NCBI RefSeq assembly: GCF_042242105.1
Contig: NC_092016.1
Span: 14,398,501 to 14,462,500, forward strand
Source: Pempheris klunzingeri
Lineage: Eukaryota; Chordata; Actinopteri; Acropomatiformes; Pempheridae
Length of the DNA stretch: 64,000 bases
Direction: 5' to 3'
Translations under genes and position numbers: made by a program
Notes under the pieces: generated by a model
Databases searched by the model: none
What the model was told of the DNA's origin: nothing
The model's input: only the letters and a program-made list of their open reading frames with translations
Shown here: positions 37,538 through 54,169 of the stretch, piece by piece
How positions within the stretch are numbered: position 1 is the first letter of the stretch
How the letters are laid out: each line of letters begins with the position of its first letter

Positions 37538-40500
37538 GGGGGGGGGGGGGGGGGTCCTGGCAAAACAACATATTTTGGGTATTCAAAATATTCAAAGCTG
37601 CAGAAAGTCACAAAGTTAATAATTTAAACTAAATTTAAAATAAACAATTGTTAGTAATGAACAACACTTGTAGGAGCCAATAAGGTGATGATAAAGTCTA
37701 TCAATCAGCAATTTCTAGGGGTCTTTTGTTGAGTTTCTTTACAAAAGAAACCCTGCTCAAACCTCACACCCAAACATAGATGCAGATGTTCTCTATTTGA
37801 AGTGGATTAAACAGGAACCATAGTTGCAACACACTCTGGTCACATCCATGTTCATACTGACACAAATCACATGACACACATTTGATCATAGCTCAGTCTA
37901 GACACAAGAGTGTCCGTGTGCAGCACTGTGTCAGTGCATCAAGAACAAACATTGCTCTCAATAAAAGCAGCCTCTGGGAGTCGGAACGGTGAAGTATTCA
38001 TATTTGAAAGCAGTCTATTAAATGTAGTCCCACACAGCACAGACACCAGAGGAATAACCTGCTAGGCAGGTATTTTAGAAACGGTTTTCAAGTCGACATG
38101 CCTCAACAGAGCCCCCCTGTACTGCTACCTCCCACGTCATAAAACCCTGTATGCCTGCACAACCTGCACACATGCAGCAGACACAAACTGTACATGCATG
38201 AACACGGAACAAATGAGAGGAAGGAACCCAGGCTAGGATTTGCATCACACTTACAATGGAGGCCAGTTTTTAGAGCAACGCTGCTCTTTTGCCACTCCCT
38301 GGCTGAGTAATCAGGTGATTGTATGGAGGCGTGGTATTGAAAACTCTTTCCCTTTCCACCACAACCTATTTTTTTTTCTCTCTCATCGGACACCATTCTG
38401 CTTCGCTTCCTCCTGTGAAGAAGTTAGTTATTAAACACTCGTTGCGGTGCATTGTGTTGAGACTGAACCAGCATGGCTGTCGCTGGGGGAATCAAATGTG
38501 TGAAATATCTCATGTTTATGTTCAACTTTGTCCTCTGGGTAGGTGAAACTTACTTTTTATTGCGTCTTATTGGGCTTTGTGTGTGTGAAAGAGAAGTGGA
38601 GAAGCTTCCTTAACTGGTATTATAGGTTTTCCCCTTTGGGGCTTTAATCTGCCATTTTGTTCATACAGTGGAACATTAAAAAGATCATGCTACAGGTAGT
38701 GTACACAGAAACTAAAGAATAAATAAATAAATTAACGAATAAATGAAAGAATGGTCAAACATACACACACAAGTATCCTTTGAAAAAAGGAACAGATTGC
38801 CATCTTTCAGTTTGACTCTCAAAGTTAAAAATTCACTAGCCCGTCTATGCTGTCAACGCTTACAAGTGCCTGTGCATGCTCATTACACAATAGGGCACCT
38901 TGCATGGCATTAAGTGTAAAGTACAATCTTTTATGCTATTTTGTTCACATGCTATGGAAAAAGAACAAACTGAGAACAGACGATAGTAGCATGCGTGCAT
39001 ATTGACATGAATACAGCTATGTGTTGATGGATTCACAAGATAGCTTATCTCTCTCTTCCCTAACTGTGAGACCGGTTTTAGGCGTATGCACATGTACTGC
39101 ACACAGTCACACTCACACATATACGCACTACAGCATATAATGTTCACCATAAATGTGGGTTAAAACCACTGTAGTGTGAAGATCTGATCAGTGAGGAGTT
39201 ACCATCACGTCGGCCATCAGACCTATCCTTATCGAGAGATCAAAAGTGTAATTTACAATGGGTTTGATGGAAATGTGATGCTACACTGGTAAGGAGTTCT
39301 GATGTGTGCAGATATTAACGTTTGTTCTGTTGCTGAGTAAAGTATAGAGAGAGTCTTTGGTGATTAGGCACCATAATCAAATTATCACTGTCACATGATG
39401 GGTAGCCCCATGAAGCCATAATAGGAATTTACCCCAGTGGAGACTAGATACTGGACTGAAAACTGAGCAGACAAACTGTAAGGATGAGACCTGGAGAGGG
39501 ATTCCAGATGGGGCCTGTCAATGCAGATTTGACATGACAACTAGAAGCAGCTGAGAAAAGAAGAGTTTTAAATTTAGACAGCAACAAGATAATTGTTAAT
39601 GGTGGATAATGGTGTGGTGAAATCATGATCATATTAATTTCTCTGTTACACTCTCTGATGTGACACTCTCACAGTGTGCACAACACATGTAATGCTATAA
39701 TAACTAATTACAGTACTGTGTGTGAATATACATGTCTTTGTGTTTCAGCTTGCGGGCACTGCTGTCTTTGCTATAGGCCTCTGGCTAAGATTCGACCAAA
39801 AGACCAAAGGCCTGTTTGAAGGACCAGACTCTCCATATGTGTTCTACACAGGTAGGCTCACAGTCCTTGAGCTGGAACGTTATCCATTATCATTTAAGTA
39901 AAGTTCTGGATTATGAGAGTATGTGTCTGCAAAACATGCAGTATTGCTTGTATGTATCAGTGATATGTTGTTGACGTGCAGGTGTATATATCCTGATCGG
40001 AGCTGGAGCACTGATGATGGTGGTGGGTTTTCTGGGATGTTGTGGGGCCATCCAGGAGTCCCCCTGTATGCTGGGACTGGTTCGTACCACTTCTTATTCT
40101 ATTTGTGTCTTTTGACTTAACAAAATGAAAACTTTAAAACAGTTTGTGTCTCTCTGTCTGAGTCTTTCACGTTTTTGTGGTCATCTCTCTTTACTTTATA
40201 TCCTTCTTTAACAAGTGTGGATCCTGGACTGACCCTGGGCTCATTAAGATGAGATGTCTGCCTTGATCATTGTTTACTGAACAGTGTCAAGGCCAGAGAA
40301 GTCTCTGGATTTCCCTGTGCTTGCTTGCTCCCTCCCTCCCTCACTCTGGCCCTAATCTTCTTGTACTAAATCTCCCGGGAGGAGGAGCCTATGTAAATTG
40401 GGTTCAGCTACACTCAAATGACCTTACTTGTTCACACATGCACGCAAAAGACATGCGCACACCAGATACGCATGAAGGCAGACATTATCACAATCAGCTG

Positions 40501-42308
40501 AGTTTAATTTTGTCTTCCCTTGTGCAGTTTTTCTTCTCCCTGCTTATCATATTTGCCATTGAGGTCGCAGCTGGAATCTGGGGATTTTCTAACCAAAGCA
40601 AGGTAACGTACAAGTTTCAAGTAAGTTACACTGATAATTTTATTTGTTGAACACTTTTCAACAGAGTTACAAGCCCTTTGCATAAATACAATTAAGTACG
40701 TTACAGGCAAAATAATATGAAACAGCACCAGGTAGAATAAATACAAATAAATGCAAAAACTGCAAACAACTAAAATAAATCACAAAATGCTAAGAAATTA
40801 ACAAAGTGAGTGTAAGGGTAAAAATAAAGGCAATATGATGAGATGTTTCTTTTGTCTGTTCTAAAATATTTTTTGCTGCTGTGTTGCAGGTGGTGAATGA
40901 TATAACAACATTTTACATGCAAACCTACAATAACTACCAGACAACAGGAGACGAGCGCCTCAAAGAGACGCTGCGGCTGATTCAAACCGGGGTGAGCTAC
41001 GTCTGCTCCACTTCTGATTCATTCTAAATCAGACTAACGCAGATCTCATCTAAAAAGTGATTTGGGACAAAAGGTGTTTTCAAGCAAACACAAAGTATTC
41101 CCATGGGAAGTTGTTTTCAAAACTCTCTGCAACAAGTATTATTCACATGTTCAGAACTAGACTAGAAGTAGCAGATTCAGCAAATTACTTAAAGGAAAAG
41201 CTCAGCATTTCAGGAAATAGGCTTATTCACTTTCCGAGTGGGGGTTGGATGAGAAGATCAATATCAAGGTCATGTGTATGCAATAGTGTGAAGATGGGGC
41301 TGGGAGAAAATTTGCCTAGCTTAGCATGAAGACTGGAAGCAGGGGGAAACAGCTAACCAAAAACACAGCTACCAGCACCACTATGAAGCTCAGTCATTAA
41401 TATATCATCTCATTTAATTTACCACTGGTTGCCTGGCAGTCTCACTGTGACGACAAGCCCTACATCAGATCAGAATTAAAATTGAAACAAAGTGTTGGGC
41501 TATTCTTCTAAAACACTAGAGATTTGTGTTTTTCCCTCAGCAAGTCATCTTGTTCTCTTAAGGATTGATTTTGTGTATGTTTACAGCTGAATTGTTGTGG
41601 ACCAACTGGTACTGCAGTAGATACTGCCAAAGACACCTGTCCCCGGGGAGAGCCACTTGAAGAGCTCATTACAAAGGTACAGCTACACTGTATGTGTGTA
41701 TAGACTTGATGTCAACACAGCCAAGTACTTCAGTCAAGAGCTAGAGAAAGAAAAATATTTCATTACAAGGGACCATCCAAAAGATCTAACACGTCGGGCA
41801 TGTCTCAGCTCTGTGAGAGTTGAGCCAATTACTGTATGTCAAATCTATAATGATGGTCTGGCGTGTGTCACAAGTTTATCAGTCTTCCCTTTGCAGACCA
41901 ATTCCCTCAGCCTCCTTGCAGTGTTACTATGGCAACAACGGTTTACTGGCGCCTGCATGCTCTCAGGCTGTCTGTCATGTGTGCCATACCACAAGTAACA
42001 CTTAGTATAGGTTTAGAGAAAGCTGAAAGGAATCATGCTTGTGTGTTGCAGAGCTGCCCTGATGCCATCGATGAGGTGTTTGACTCCAAGCTACACATCA
42101 TAGGTGGAGTGGGCATCGCCATCGGTGTTATTATGGTACGTGTGTGACTGGTTTAACTGTAAATCCTCAAATTCCAGTGTCTGCTGAGCATAGTGCGGAC
42201 ATGCATGAACACAAGTAATGTACTTCTCCCTCTCGCTTACAGGTGTTTGGGATGATCTTTAGCATGCTCCTGTGCTGCGCCATCAGGAAGTCTCGGGAGG
42301 TGGTGTGA
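36641..42308 (+). CDS. cd9: CD9 tetraspanin
   Basis: CD9 is a four-helix membrane protein that organises integrins and fusion partners at the cell surface. Exons: 36641-36709 (or alternative 38473-38538), 39749-39851, 39982-40079, 40528-40602, 40890-40991, 41587-41676, 42052-42135, 42243-42308. The product is 228 residues (227 with the alternative start); human CD9 is also 228. Marks: [11 protein letters not shown] after the first helix, [23 protein letters not shown] (second helix and inner loop), the large loop with LNCCGP and [11 protein letters not shown], and the last helix ending [13 protein letters not shown]. Membrane-proximal cysteines for palmitoylation are kept. In teleosts cd9 may have two copies; which copy this is cannot be decided here. 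Confidence 0.94.
37332..37373. repeat. GT microsatellite in cd9 intron 1A
   Basis: About 21 GT units. Confidence 0.9.
37485..37554. repeat. Compound GT-GA-polyG tract in cd9 intron 1A
   Basis: (GT)n for about 35 bp, then (GA)n for about 18 bp, then 18 consecutive G. It lies between the two alternative first exons. Confidence 0.92.
38473..38538 (+). other. cd9: cd9 alternative first coding exon B
   Basis: Encodes 22 residues ([18 protein letters not shown]..) then donor TGG/GTAGGT at the same phase as exon A. It is closer to the mammalian CD9 N-terminus (GGTKCIKYL) than exon A. Its upstream region is not GC-rich and has no obvious TATA box. Confidence 0.8.
41130..41400 (+). repeat. SINE-like dispersed repeat in a cd9 intron
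   Basis: The intron between 40890-40991 and 41587-41676 contains GGAAATAGGCTTATTCACTT, then GATGAGAAGATCAATA, then CTTAGCATGAAGACTGGAAG and CAGGGGGAAACAGCTA. I remember this order from a repeat that is abundant across percomorph fishes. The family name is not certain. Confidence 0.6.
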
Positions 42309-43138
42309 CACCCATCACCATCACACCCTGAAGTCCATGTTAATGTTGCATGATGTCATTCCTTGAGTCACATGACTCCCCACTGCCAATAGAAACACTG
42401 CTTGTTAATGGGGGACAAACTAAGATAGGCCAAGTGCAGATATTTCTGACTTTTACGTTACAGAGCAGTTGTAACTGAGCTGCTGACACTTAGGCCAACC
42501 TTCCTGGACTGTATAGATGCAATGTGGTTATGTGGCCCAACTATAGAATGGGTGTCATCGGTGCTTCAGTGGCAATGTAGTACAGAAATGTGTAATTTTG
42601 TGGTCATTTGTGAACTGCTAATTATCTAAACAAAAGATCATATTATAGTATACTGATCACATTTTTCACCTACTGGCAAGAAAAATCATGGACCAGGGCC
42701 ATAAAAAAGGCAAACACCACCACCACTTCAGCACAATACAGCAGTAGCCAATGAAATATTACGAATAATTTTTCTTACAACACTTAAGTCAAACCATGGT
42801 GACTAGTAGCCAATTCAGTGCCGAGCTGTGAACTATGGTGAATGTGGTTTGTTCCAGCTTGGTATAAGAGTAGCATTTTGATTCGCTTCATTGTGACATT
42901 TAGTTTGTTCCTTTTCCTAACTTGCCCTTTCTAAAAAAAAACAAACAAAAGCCTTTAATTTTTTTGTCATATTTTGTAAATGTTTTTTTTTTTTTTATTT
43001 GTAAAAGATTTCTACACTTAGGTGGTTGTATGGTATGCAGTTTAATGATGTATTTTATAATGTTTTCATTTTACAGAGATTGGATTGATTTATACCATAT
43101 GCACTATGTTTTACAAAGACAAAAATTAATGACAGCCA

Positions 43139-43144
43139 AATAAA
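43139..43144 (+). terminator. cd9: Candidate cd9 polyadenylation signal
   Basis: AATAAA about 830 nt after the cd9 stop codon, at the end of an AT-rich 3'UTR-like stretch, followed by GT-rich sequence (TTTTATTGTGGC). Confidence 0.5.
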
Positions 43145-44163
43145 CAAACTAACTCGACTCAAGGGCGTTTTATTGTGGCAATCACTCACAGACACAGTCA
43201 AGTGAGCTGTAATTTTCCATTAGGCCTATTTAATTTAATTAACTCACTGTTAAATTGATGCACTCTGATTAACTCTGCTTGGCGTGTTAGGTTTAGTTTT
43301 GTAGGATATGGGGGGAATATAAGTGTTAGAAGGGCGTTGGTTCTTTCCCTTGTGCGCAGTGGAAAAAAAAACATTCTAAAACCCCTCCCCGTCTTTCCCC
43401 CCTTTGATATTAGTCAAGCGTGACTCATAAAGAGCTTGATTCAAAGCACAAACAAAGCCAAGAACTGTCTGTTTCAGAGTTATCCTATCATAATTAATTT
43501 ACGGAACATTTTTGGTCAAAACTTGGAGCACACACTGATTACAGTTAACAGTTCACATTTACGTATGATGGTGTACTTAGTTAATTGACTAATGGTGAGT
43601 CACCATTTCCCCCAGAAGGGGTGAGAATAGAGTTAGTGTGCCTCTGATAACAGCACAAGGAAGTACACTTTGATTTGGTTGTCGACAGCCGGGTGCTGTC
43701 GTCACAGACACCCCACCCCCCACTCTGGAGATAACACTGATTATAAAAAAGCAGTGTGTATATTTGTGAGACGACGTCTCCATCTTGTTTTGTGTGTATG
43801 CCTTTTATATAATAGTGTGTGTACTGGCCAAAGGAAGAGGGCAGGAAAACTGAGATAAGGAAGAGAAATGTTGAAAAAATAGCAACCATGATGAGAACTC
43901 AAGAGGAAAGAGGCCAACATCAACACTAATACACACACTACTTCACACTGACACACAGCAGATAAAGACCAAACTATTAGATAAAATCAGCATAGTCTGT
44001 CCAGTACAGAGATCAACACTTTTATACTGTTATTGCCAAACCTGGTCTTCATACTGTGGCCATTGAAAAATTGCTGTGGCAAAGCAAATTATTTTCCCTA
44101 ACTTTTGGATAATATGCACAGAGAGAAAATGTTTTAGATTTCATCTTGAGACGTTATGCAATC
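43145..44163. other. Intergenic region between the convergent ends of cd9 and bbs10
   Basis: About 1 kb with no supported gene. It also marks the join between two blocks that are far apart on human chromosome 12. Confidence 0.5.
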
Positions 44164-46397
44164 TCAGTCCTCACCCTCATCCTCTGTACCTTCCCAGGAA
44201 ATGTTTGCAAGTCTTGGTGACTGGAAGTGTAAAGCACTGTGTGTTTGAAGTATGGCATCCACCTGGAGAAGACTTGAGAGACATTGCAGCACGGCCAAAA
44301 GCAGATGGTATTTACAGGAGACCGATTCAAGGCCACAGTCCCACATAAAAACTTCTGATGACACGTCAGCCGCTCTACAACAATGGGTGCTTTCTTTACC
44401 TTCCTCTAAAGGACATTCACTTTTACCTCCACCCTGTACGAGGATTGTGTTGTGTTCTTGTTTGTATACCAGGCTGACAGGGTGGGAATGATTTTGAATA
44501 ACACTCTGGAGCCTGGTTTGAGTTTGCAGGAAACATCTTGGACTGTGGGAGTAGATCTGCTGGGGCACACTCAGAAGAGCATTTGCCAAGAGCTGGGAAA
44601 CAGCAGGGATACCTATATTTGTGCCATTAGAAACTGAGCAACTGCGGCCATGTTGTAGGAGGGCATGGTTTAAGAGAAACTCAAATGTCCCACCTGCAGG
44701 TATTACACAGCCTGGCTTCAACACATTCTGCTGGAAGGGAGGCACATTGGGGGTAGGATTGTTTGTATGTAAAAATGTGCTTTTCTTTGATTGCAATGTC
44801 CTCTTTGATGCTGTATTTGCACTCATATCTGAGGGCTCGAAAGTTGAAAGTAGCATGCGGATGGCATCTCGAAACGCACATGCATACTGGTCAGTTTGCC
44901 CATCCCCTGGGCCACAAATTACCAGACTGCAAGGTTCGACCTTGTCCTCTGATTCTTGGAAGGAGACATGGACATACCTGTCGAGAAGAAAAAAGATTGT
45001 TCAATTATGACTCCTGTGAATCAAACCCAATAAAGAAACCACCAGTAATCAAAGCTATGTGTACTACAAGTGCATATAATTCTTTGTATAAATAATGTGT
45101 AACTTTGTACATACACAGAAAAAGAGTGAGAAAGAGACACGTTTTCATACCTATGGGCTCCCAGCAGTATTGGTCGGCAAAAGGTCAGTGTAGCAATGTG
45201 GTCCGGCTCAATCAGACAGCAGTCTGAGATAGGTATGGCCCCACTTAGCTGGGCAAAGAGAGACAGCTCATCTTCACTGACACACTCCACAACGCACATT
45301 TCTGCCTGTGCAGCTAAAGCCAGGACAGCAGCAGACTGTTTGACTGCAGACAGGAGGACAGAGACACCCAAACTCTGCAGGCTTGCAATGACACACTTAA
45401 GTGACTTTTCTGCCCAGGCGCTAAACTGCACAATACTTCCCTCCTTCCCTCGCTCACCACATCCCAGCTCCAGCACTTCTCCTGCACTGAGTAACTTGGG
45501 CTGCAGGTATCCTGTGAAAACCACAGCTTTAACTGGCTGGGGGTCAGTCTTAGAGAGGGGCGTGGCAAAGTCTCTGTGAATGATCTGCCCCTCAACAAAA
45601 CGCGAACAACTAATAGGGAAACCAGAGACAGGTGTATGCAATGCAGGGAAGTTGTCTTTTAAAAACTGAAGTGATAAAGAAGGTAGGTCATTTTTAAATT
45701 TCCAGCGAGTCAACAATTCACAGGTGAGGTTGCTAATAAAGTCACAGTGGGTGCGACCCAGACGTGAATGAAAGAACGATGCTAGCAGCTTTTGAACACA
45801 CTGATTTTTTGTGTGAGCCGATGATTGTGTTTTAACAGTGAAATCCTCACACGAAAGACAGCGCCCATACGGGGCCACTCCCACAGCGATGAGATCATCC
45901 AGCTCCTCCAAAGCAAACGCCAGCATTTTTTCCGCCAAGTGCCTGGCAGTGGCAGTCTCTGCTGCTTCCCTGGAATTATAGGTGCGAGACACATTAGGCT
46001 CCTTGCGGGCCGTTGTATGAATCATCCTTAGTAACGATGCCAGGAGTAAGATAAAGGTCTTGGATCCATCGCCTGTTACAGTGCTGTGTTTCAGGACACA
46101 TTCTACCACCAACCTAAAAAGAAAAACACAAATGCATCAAAAGAGAAATTGTCACTTGACAGACAGTAACAAAGTGAAAGAGGAGACATGTCTGTGTTAC
46201 CTAGCAAGTGGATGCTCCAGTCGTAATGCTGTGAGAATGCTTGTCCCACTGCGGCTCAACATTGCTTGTCCTGTGTCCCGGGTGAAGAGCACCTGTCCTC
46301 CTTCAGGGCCAAAACTTCGGAGGACAACTGACTCCAATACACACACAGTCTGCAGAACATGTTCCAGGTGTAGATGCTCCACTGGCATCATCCTCAT
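44164..46397 (-). CDS. bbs10: Bardet-Biedl syndrome 10 protein, chaperonin-like
   Basis: BBS10 is a vertebrate-specific relative of CCT chaperonin subunits that helps assemble the BBSome for cilia. Three coding exons (46201-46397, 45151-46113, 44164-44977) give 657 residues; human BBS10 has 723. Marks: FGPEGGQVLFTRDTG near residue 30 and TGDGSKTFILLLASLLR near residue 79 (the nucleotide-binding region of group II chaperonins, where human reads TGDGAKTF). The stop TGA is at 44164-44166. The first ATG of the frame is 46397; MRMMP leaves some doubt about which Met is used. An acceptor at 46416/46417 shows that a 5'UTR exon lies upstream. In human BBS10 the coding part corresponding to exons 2-3 here is one exon. 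Confidence 0.92.
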
Positions 46398-47139
46398 CCC
46401 CTTGGAGGCACACAGGCTGAAATTTAAAAACGGAATAGGTAATGGTTCCAACCGACTGCAAAATATGAAATATAAATGTCATAAGCAAGCAACAGACTGT
46501 AAGATTTTTAATTCTAAAAAAAACTCGACTGACTCACTATTTTGATTTAGCATCACAGACAGTAACCAAATATAAGTTTCTGGCTCATCGCACAATAGCA
46601 GAGGCCTTCAAATACTTTGGGATAAAAATGCCACAACTGGGTGTGAGGATCTTTGCTTACATTGAAAGTAATGTTCTCAGTGTTAAAGATTAATGAATTA
46701 CTTACAGTGTTAAGACAGCCTGACCTTTGACTGCACTTAACAGGGTGAGCAGGCATTACTCATAATAATCTCTACAGTAAATATCTTTTCAAGAACAAGT
46801 AATGTAATGTAATATATATCCACTCTTTAGTATCATAAATATAAACGGTGATATTATTCAGTATAGTGTTTATGTACCACACAAACTTTATGTACACTGT
46901 AACATTTTGCATTCATGAATGCAAAGTGTGGGTGTACAATGTAAGTATTTTTGGAAAATCTTTGATTTTATGTAAGCTTCAAATCAACAGATTGGCAAAG
47001 ACTGCATTTAAACGCTACATTTAACTAACCTGTAACCACTACCCATACACACAGAAACCATGTCGAGACTTCGTCTATAGCTGCACCGTATTATAATGTC
47101 CATCAACCATGAATACATTCCCACAGCAACAAGTACAAC

Positions 47140-47480
47140 ATTACAGTACTAAATAATGTTGCCAATAAAGTTAGTAACTAGCGTTTTGTCAGTGTTACTT
47201 CACGCTAGCTACAACTCGGCAAACTCTGTTTTGATTGCTAACTACTAGCTAGCTGACGTTAGCATCTGCTAGCTTGGTAGTTAGCTGAACCAATGCAGCT
47301 ACTCGTCAGTGAGTCGGGAGAGATTGTTCTCTTAGTAACCCCTGAAATTACTTAATGGCACAATTTTCTAGCTGCCAGAAAAACAAAAATAACCCAATCG
47401 GTCCCTTGAACATAGAGGTTTAATTTGAGGTAACCCACCATCAGTCCGACGGACACGCTTTCTCTGTATCCTAGAAACGA
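47140..47480 (-). promoter_or_regulatory. bbs10: Likely bbs10 5'UTR exon and promoter region
   Basis: The minus-strand sequence GACTGATG/GTGGGT near 47440 could be the donor of a non-coding first exon. No other gene start is evident nearby. Weak, inferred from position. Confidence 0.3.
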
Positions 47481-47599
47481 TTCTTCTTCTGCGGTTTGAT
47501 GCGTAGATGTGAGTTGGATCAGAAATGACAGTCGCCACCTCGCGTGTGGAGGTATGAGTTGTTTTTCTATCACTAAAAGAACACCGTCAGACATTATTT

Positions 47600-50468
47600 A
47601 TACTGTATACGTACAGGTTCCTTTTTAAATGCATGACTGAGAATATTACATTAGTATTATGATGTGAATATGTGTTAACTGCATGTGGGAGTGTTAAATG
47701 GCTGACTATATATGCAAACAATTTGTCTGTGGACGTCATGTGTTCTGTTATAACCTCCCTGTGTTTTACAGGGCTAGAAAAATACATCAGCAAATTTGCA
47801 GCACAAGAGACCTTTTTCATGTAAGACACTTTGACATGTCGCAGTAAAAGCACAAGTGTAAGCAATAAAATTAATGAGGGCTGAATTCCATTTTGCAGCT
47901 TCAGTTTCAGGGGTTATTGTGCATGTTGGCAAACTGTCACAGCCACCTTTAACGTTATTAACACCTGCGCTTTTCCTACGAAAACAAGTCAAGTGCGGCT
48001 TCTGAAACACCTTTTGCAAGCTTTGTCACTTAGCATGCATGCTGCTTTGTCTGACTTGAACTGTCTTGCTCAGTGATGTGATGTTGTGTACATCTAATCT
48101 GTTCTCGGGCCTCACTTATAAAAAGATCTTTATCTCAATGAGACTTCCTCAATACACATTACAATAAATGTGCCACGGCCTAAAACAAGGATTTCAATCA
48201 TGTTAACTCAAGATTCTAATAGCACACTTTAACGAGCGTTGAGCAAAGAAATACAGAAAAGTATATCACTGTATGCCACAGACAGAGGTTATGCAGAGCT
48301 CCCTCTTCACCCCTCCACCCCTCTCTTTCCCTCTGTCTCTTCCCTCCTTGTGTACAGTATGTCTGTGCATCTCTGGTACCTCAAGGTGAACGGGGCGGGG
48401 CCAGAACTTGATCTCGCTGCAGAAACCACATCCTAAGTTTCTAAATCAGGCAACATCATCTATACATAGACAATATCAGACAGTTCTGCAGATACTGCCA
48501 GATGTACAGATGCACACACACACACAGAGCTGTCCACCGTGAATGTAAATGTCCTCTATTGCTGAACTCTCACTATGCTAACGAGCCTTTAAAAAGCCAT
48601 GTCACTACACTAATGAATATGCATCAGTGGCCTGGTGAGGGTGACCTGTATGGATGGGACGGAGGTCACAAGAGGTGGGGCGTCAGAAATAAGCACCAGT
48701 GTTCCCACGAGACCTGAATGGACAGAAAAGTACACATTCACCCGAACACATAACACACACACAAAACACACACAAACAGAGGGAAGCAACACAAGATGAC
48801 CGAGCTTCAATTCCCTTTCCCAACCCCAGCCCTATCTTGTCCTACCCTCCCTCTCTCTGTCTTTCTCTCTTGATCCAGCTTTCACACACCTGCACTCCTC
48901 GCCTTAGCCTCGAAAAACCTGGTAAGAGGCAAAAACTCTTCCTTACCTCACGCTTTTCCTCCGCCTCTCCTGCCCACCCTGTTCCTGTTATCTGTTATCC
49001 TCCTCCACCTCTCTGTGAGAAAAAGGAGTACCTGTGAGTCTGAGCATTGGGACGAGTGAACACAGGTATGTCTCTGGGTCCTTTTGTCTTTTCTCTTTGT
49101 TTCATTAGACAAAAGTACTTTGATTTATTTCTCTTCTTGTCTGTGCTAAACAGTAAATGTGTTTAAACCCATGGATGCACAAAAGATAAATAACATTTAT
49201 CAGGTCTGGGCAGGTCATTCTGTTGTTTACTGGATATAGGCTTGAGTACAACAGTGCAATCATCATGGGTAATTTATCAGTCTGTGAATTTGGTTTTTCC
49301 ATGTCAAGCTAAAAATAAGGCTGTTTTTCTTTGCCTTAAATTTGCCATTTTTGGTATAAAGAAAACTATATTTCATATTCTGTTATGAATTCGCAACCTT
49401 AGCAGAACAGGTGTAAAAATCAGCAGCAGCATTAACAACTGAAGTTGGGGGACCATATGTTTCTAGTTCTGAAAACAAACAAAGTGACAATTTATAAATT
49501 TGCTAATATATTTGTATATACACACACGTGTGCGTAAACACTGATACCACATTCCAGTAATTATTTCGTAGCTGGTATAATGTTTCATTTTCATACTAAC
49601 ATGCGAAAATATAAAAGCTCTGAATTATTATTATAAAAACAGAGATCTGCAACATGTGAGACATGTTTTTTGTATGCACCTTGAATTCTTCCGTTTACGT
49701 GTTTTGTGCAGCTGTCGGTGTATACGGTCGTGGCCGAGCCTTTCTTTTGATTAATCCTGAAAAAGCAAACACAAAGTGAAGTCAGTGTTCGCTTGGGTGT
49801 GAGATCACAACTGCTGACTCAACCCCAGATACTCAATACCTGTGATGCCTGCAGAATAGAAAATAACACATGAATATATTTTTGTTGTATCCAATCAGTG
49901 TATCAGTGGGACTTTTCCCTCATATACTTTGTTAACCTGCACTGGGCTTGACCTTGGTGCATGACTCTCACCTCTGGCAGCTCACTGTGGAACAGCAGCA
50001 GTCCACGCGTGATGCTTCAACCTCCTCCTCTCCTTCCTTGCCTCCTTCCCTCTCTCCTCCATGTCAGCAGGTTTTGCAGAGACAGCGGCTTGTATATCCT
50101 GTGTTAGTGCCAGCCAGCAGAAACAGGAGACGTCATTTGACACTGATGGTCATGCTGTGTCTATAAGCAGATTATTGTTTCAAATACATCTGATCAATAA
50201 CATTTATGGAAACTCTGCTCTGGGCTGTGTGTGTGTGTTTGTGTGTGTGTGATTATGTGGTTTGTTTATCTGGTTCCTCAAATTCAGTTCTGGCACATTT
50301 AGAGGGCATTTACAGTTGTGCCTCTTTTTGTTTTGTTGAAGTGTAATGTTCCATTTATTGCACAAGCTGTTATTATTATTTATTTTTTTTTTTAGGGCTG
50401 AGCCACTTTTTTCTGTATTTCTGTTTCTCTGCCAGTTTAATTCTGGATCTGCTGTCACTCCTCAGATA
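47600..50468 (+). other. Upstream region and possible 5'UTR exons of the synaptotagmin gene
   Basis: Donor-like sites occur at 48920 (AACCTG/GTAAGAG) and 49065 (AACACAG/GTATGTC), and an acceptor-like site lies before the coding exon (TCTCTGCCAG near 50436). They may mark non-coding leader exons. Otherwise AT-rich sequence with CA repeats and no supported gene. Confidence 0.35.
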
Positions 50469-53890
<3,422 letters not shown>

Positions 53891-54169
53891 AACTGTGACC
53901 TCAGTGGGCTCTGAAACACTGCAGCATTTACCTCAACCACCTCTAATTTATGTTCTTACCTTTTCCTTAATTCCCCTAAAAACCTTTGAGCTACTTAACT
54001 CAGTAAATCTACCCAATAATACTCTGTTTTACCCTTAACACTATCTGAGTCACTCCTACGGACTTTAAGCCTTCCTGCAGTAATTCCCTGCTTTGGCTTA
54101 GGCTGCTGCCTAAACTGCTACAAAGAGTTTTAAACAAATATGTACCACTATGTACAGTACAGTGCTATT

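Noticed and set aside
45021..45150. Continuation of the bbs10 frame past its second exon
   Set aside because: The tail (CSTHSFDYWWF) is not conserved; a good donor at 45150 and an in-phase exon downstream explain the gene better.
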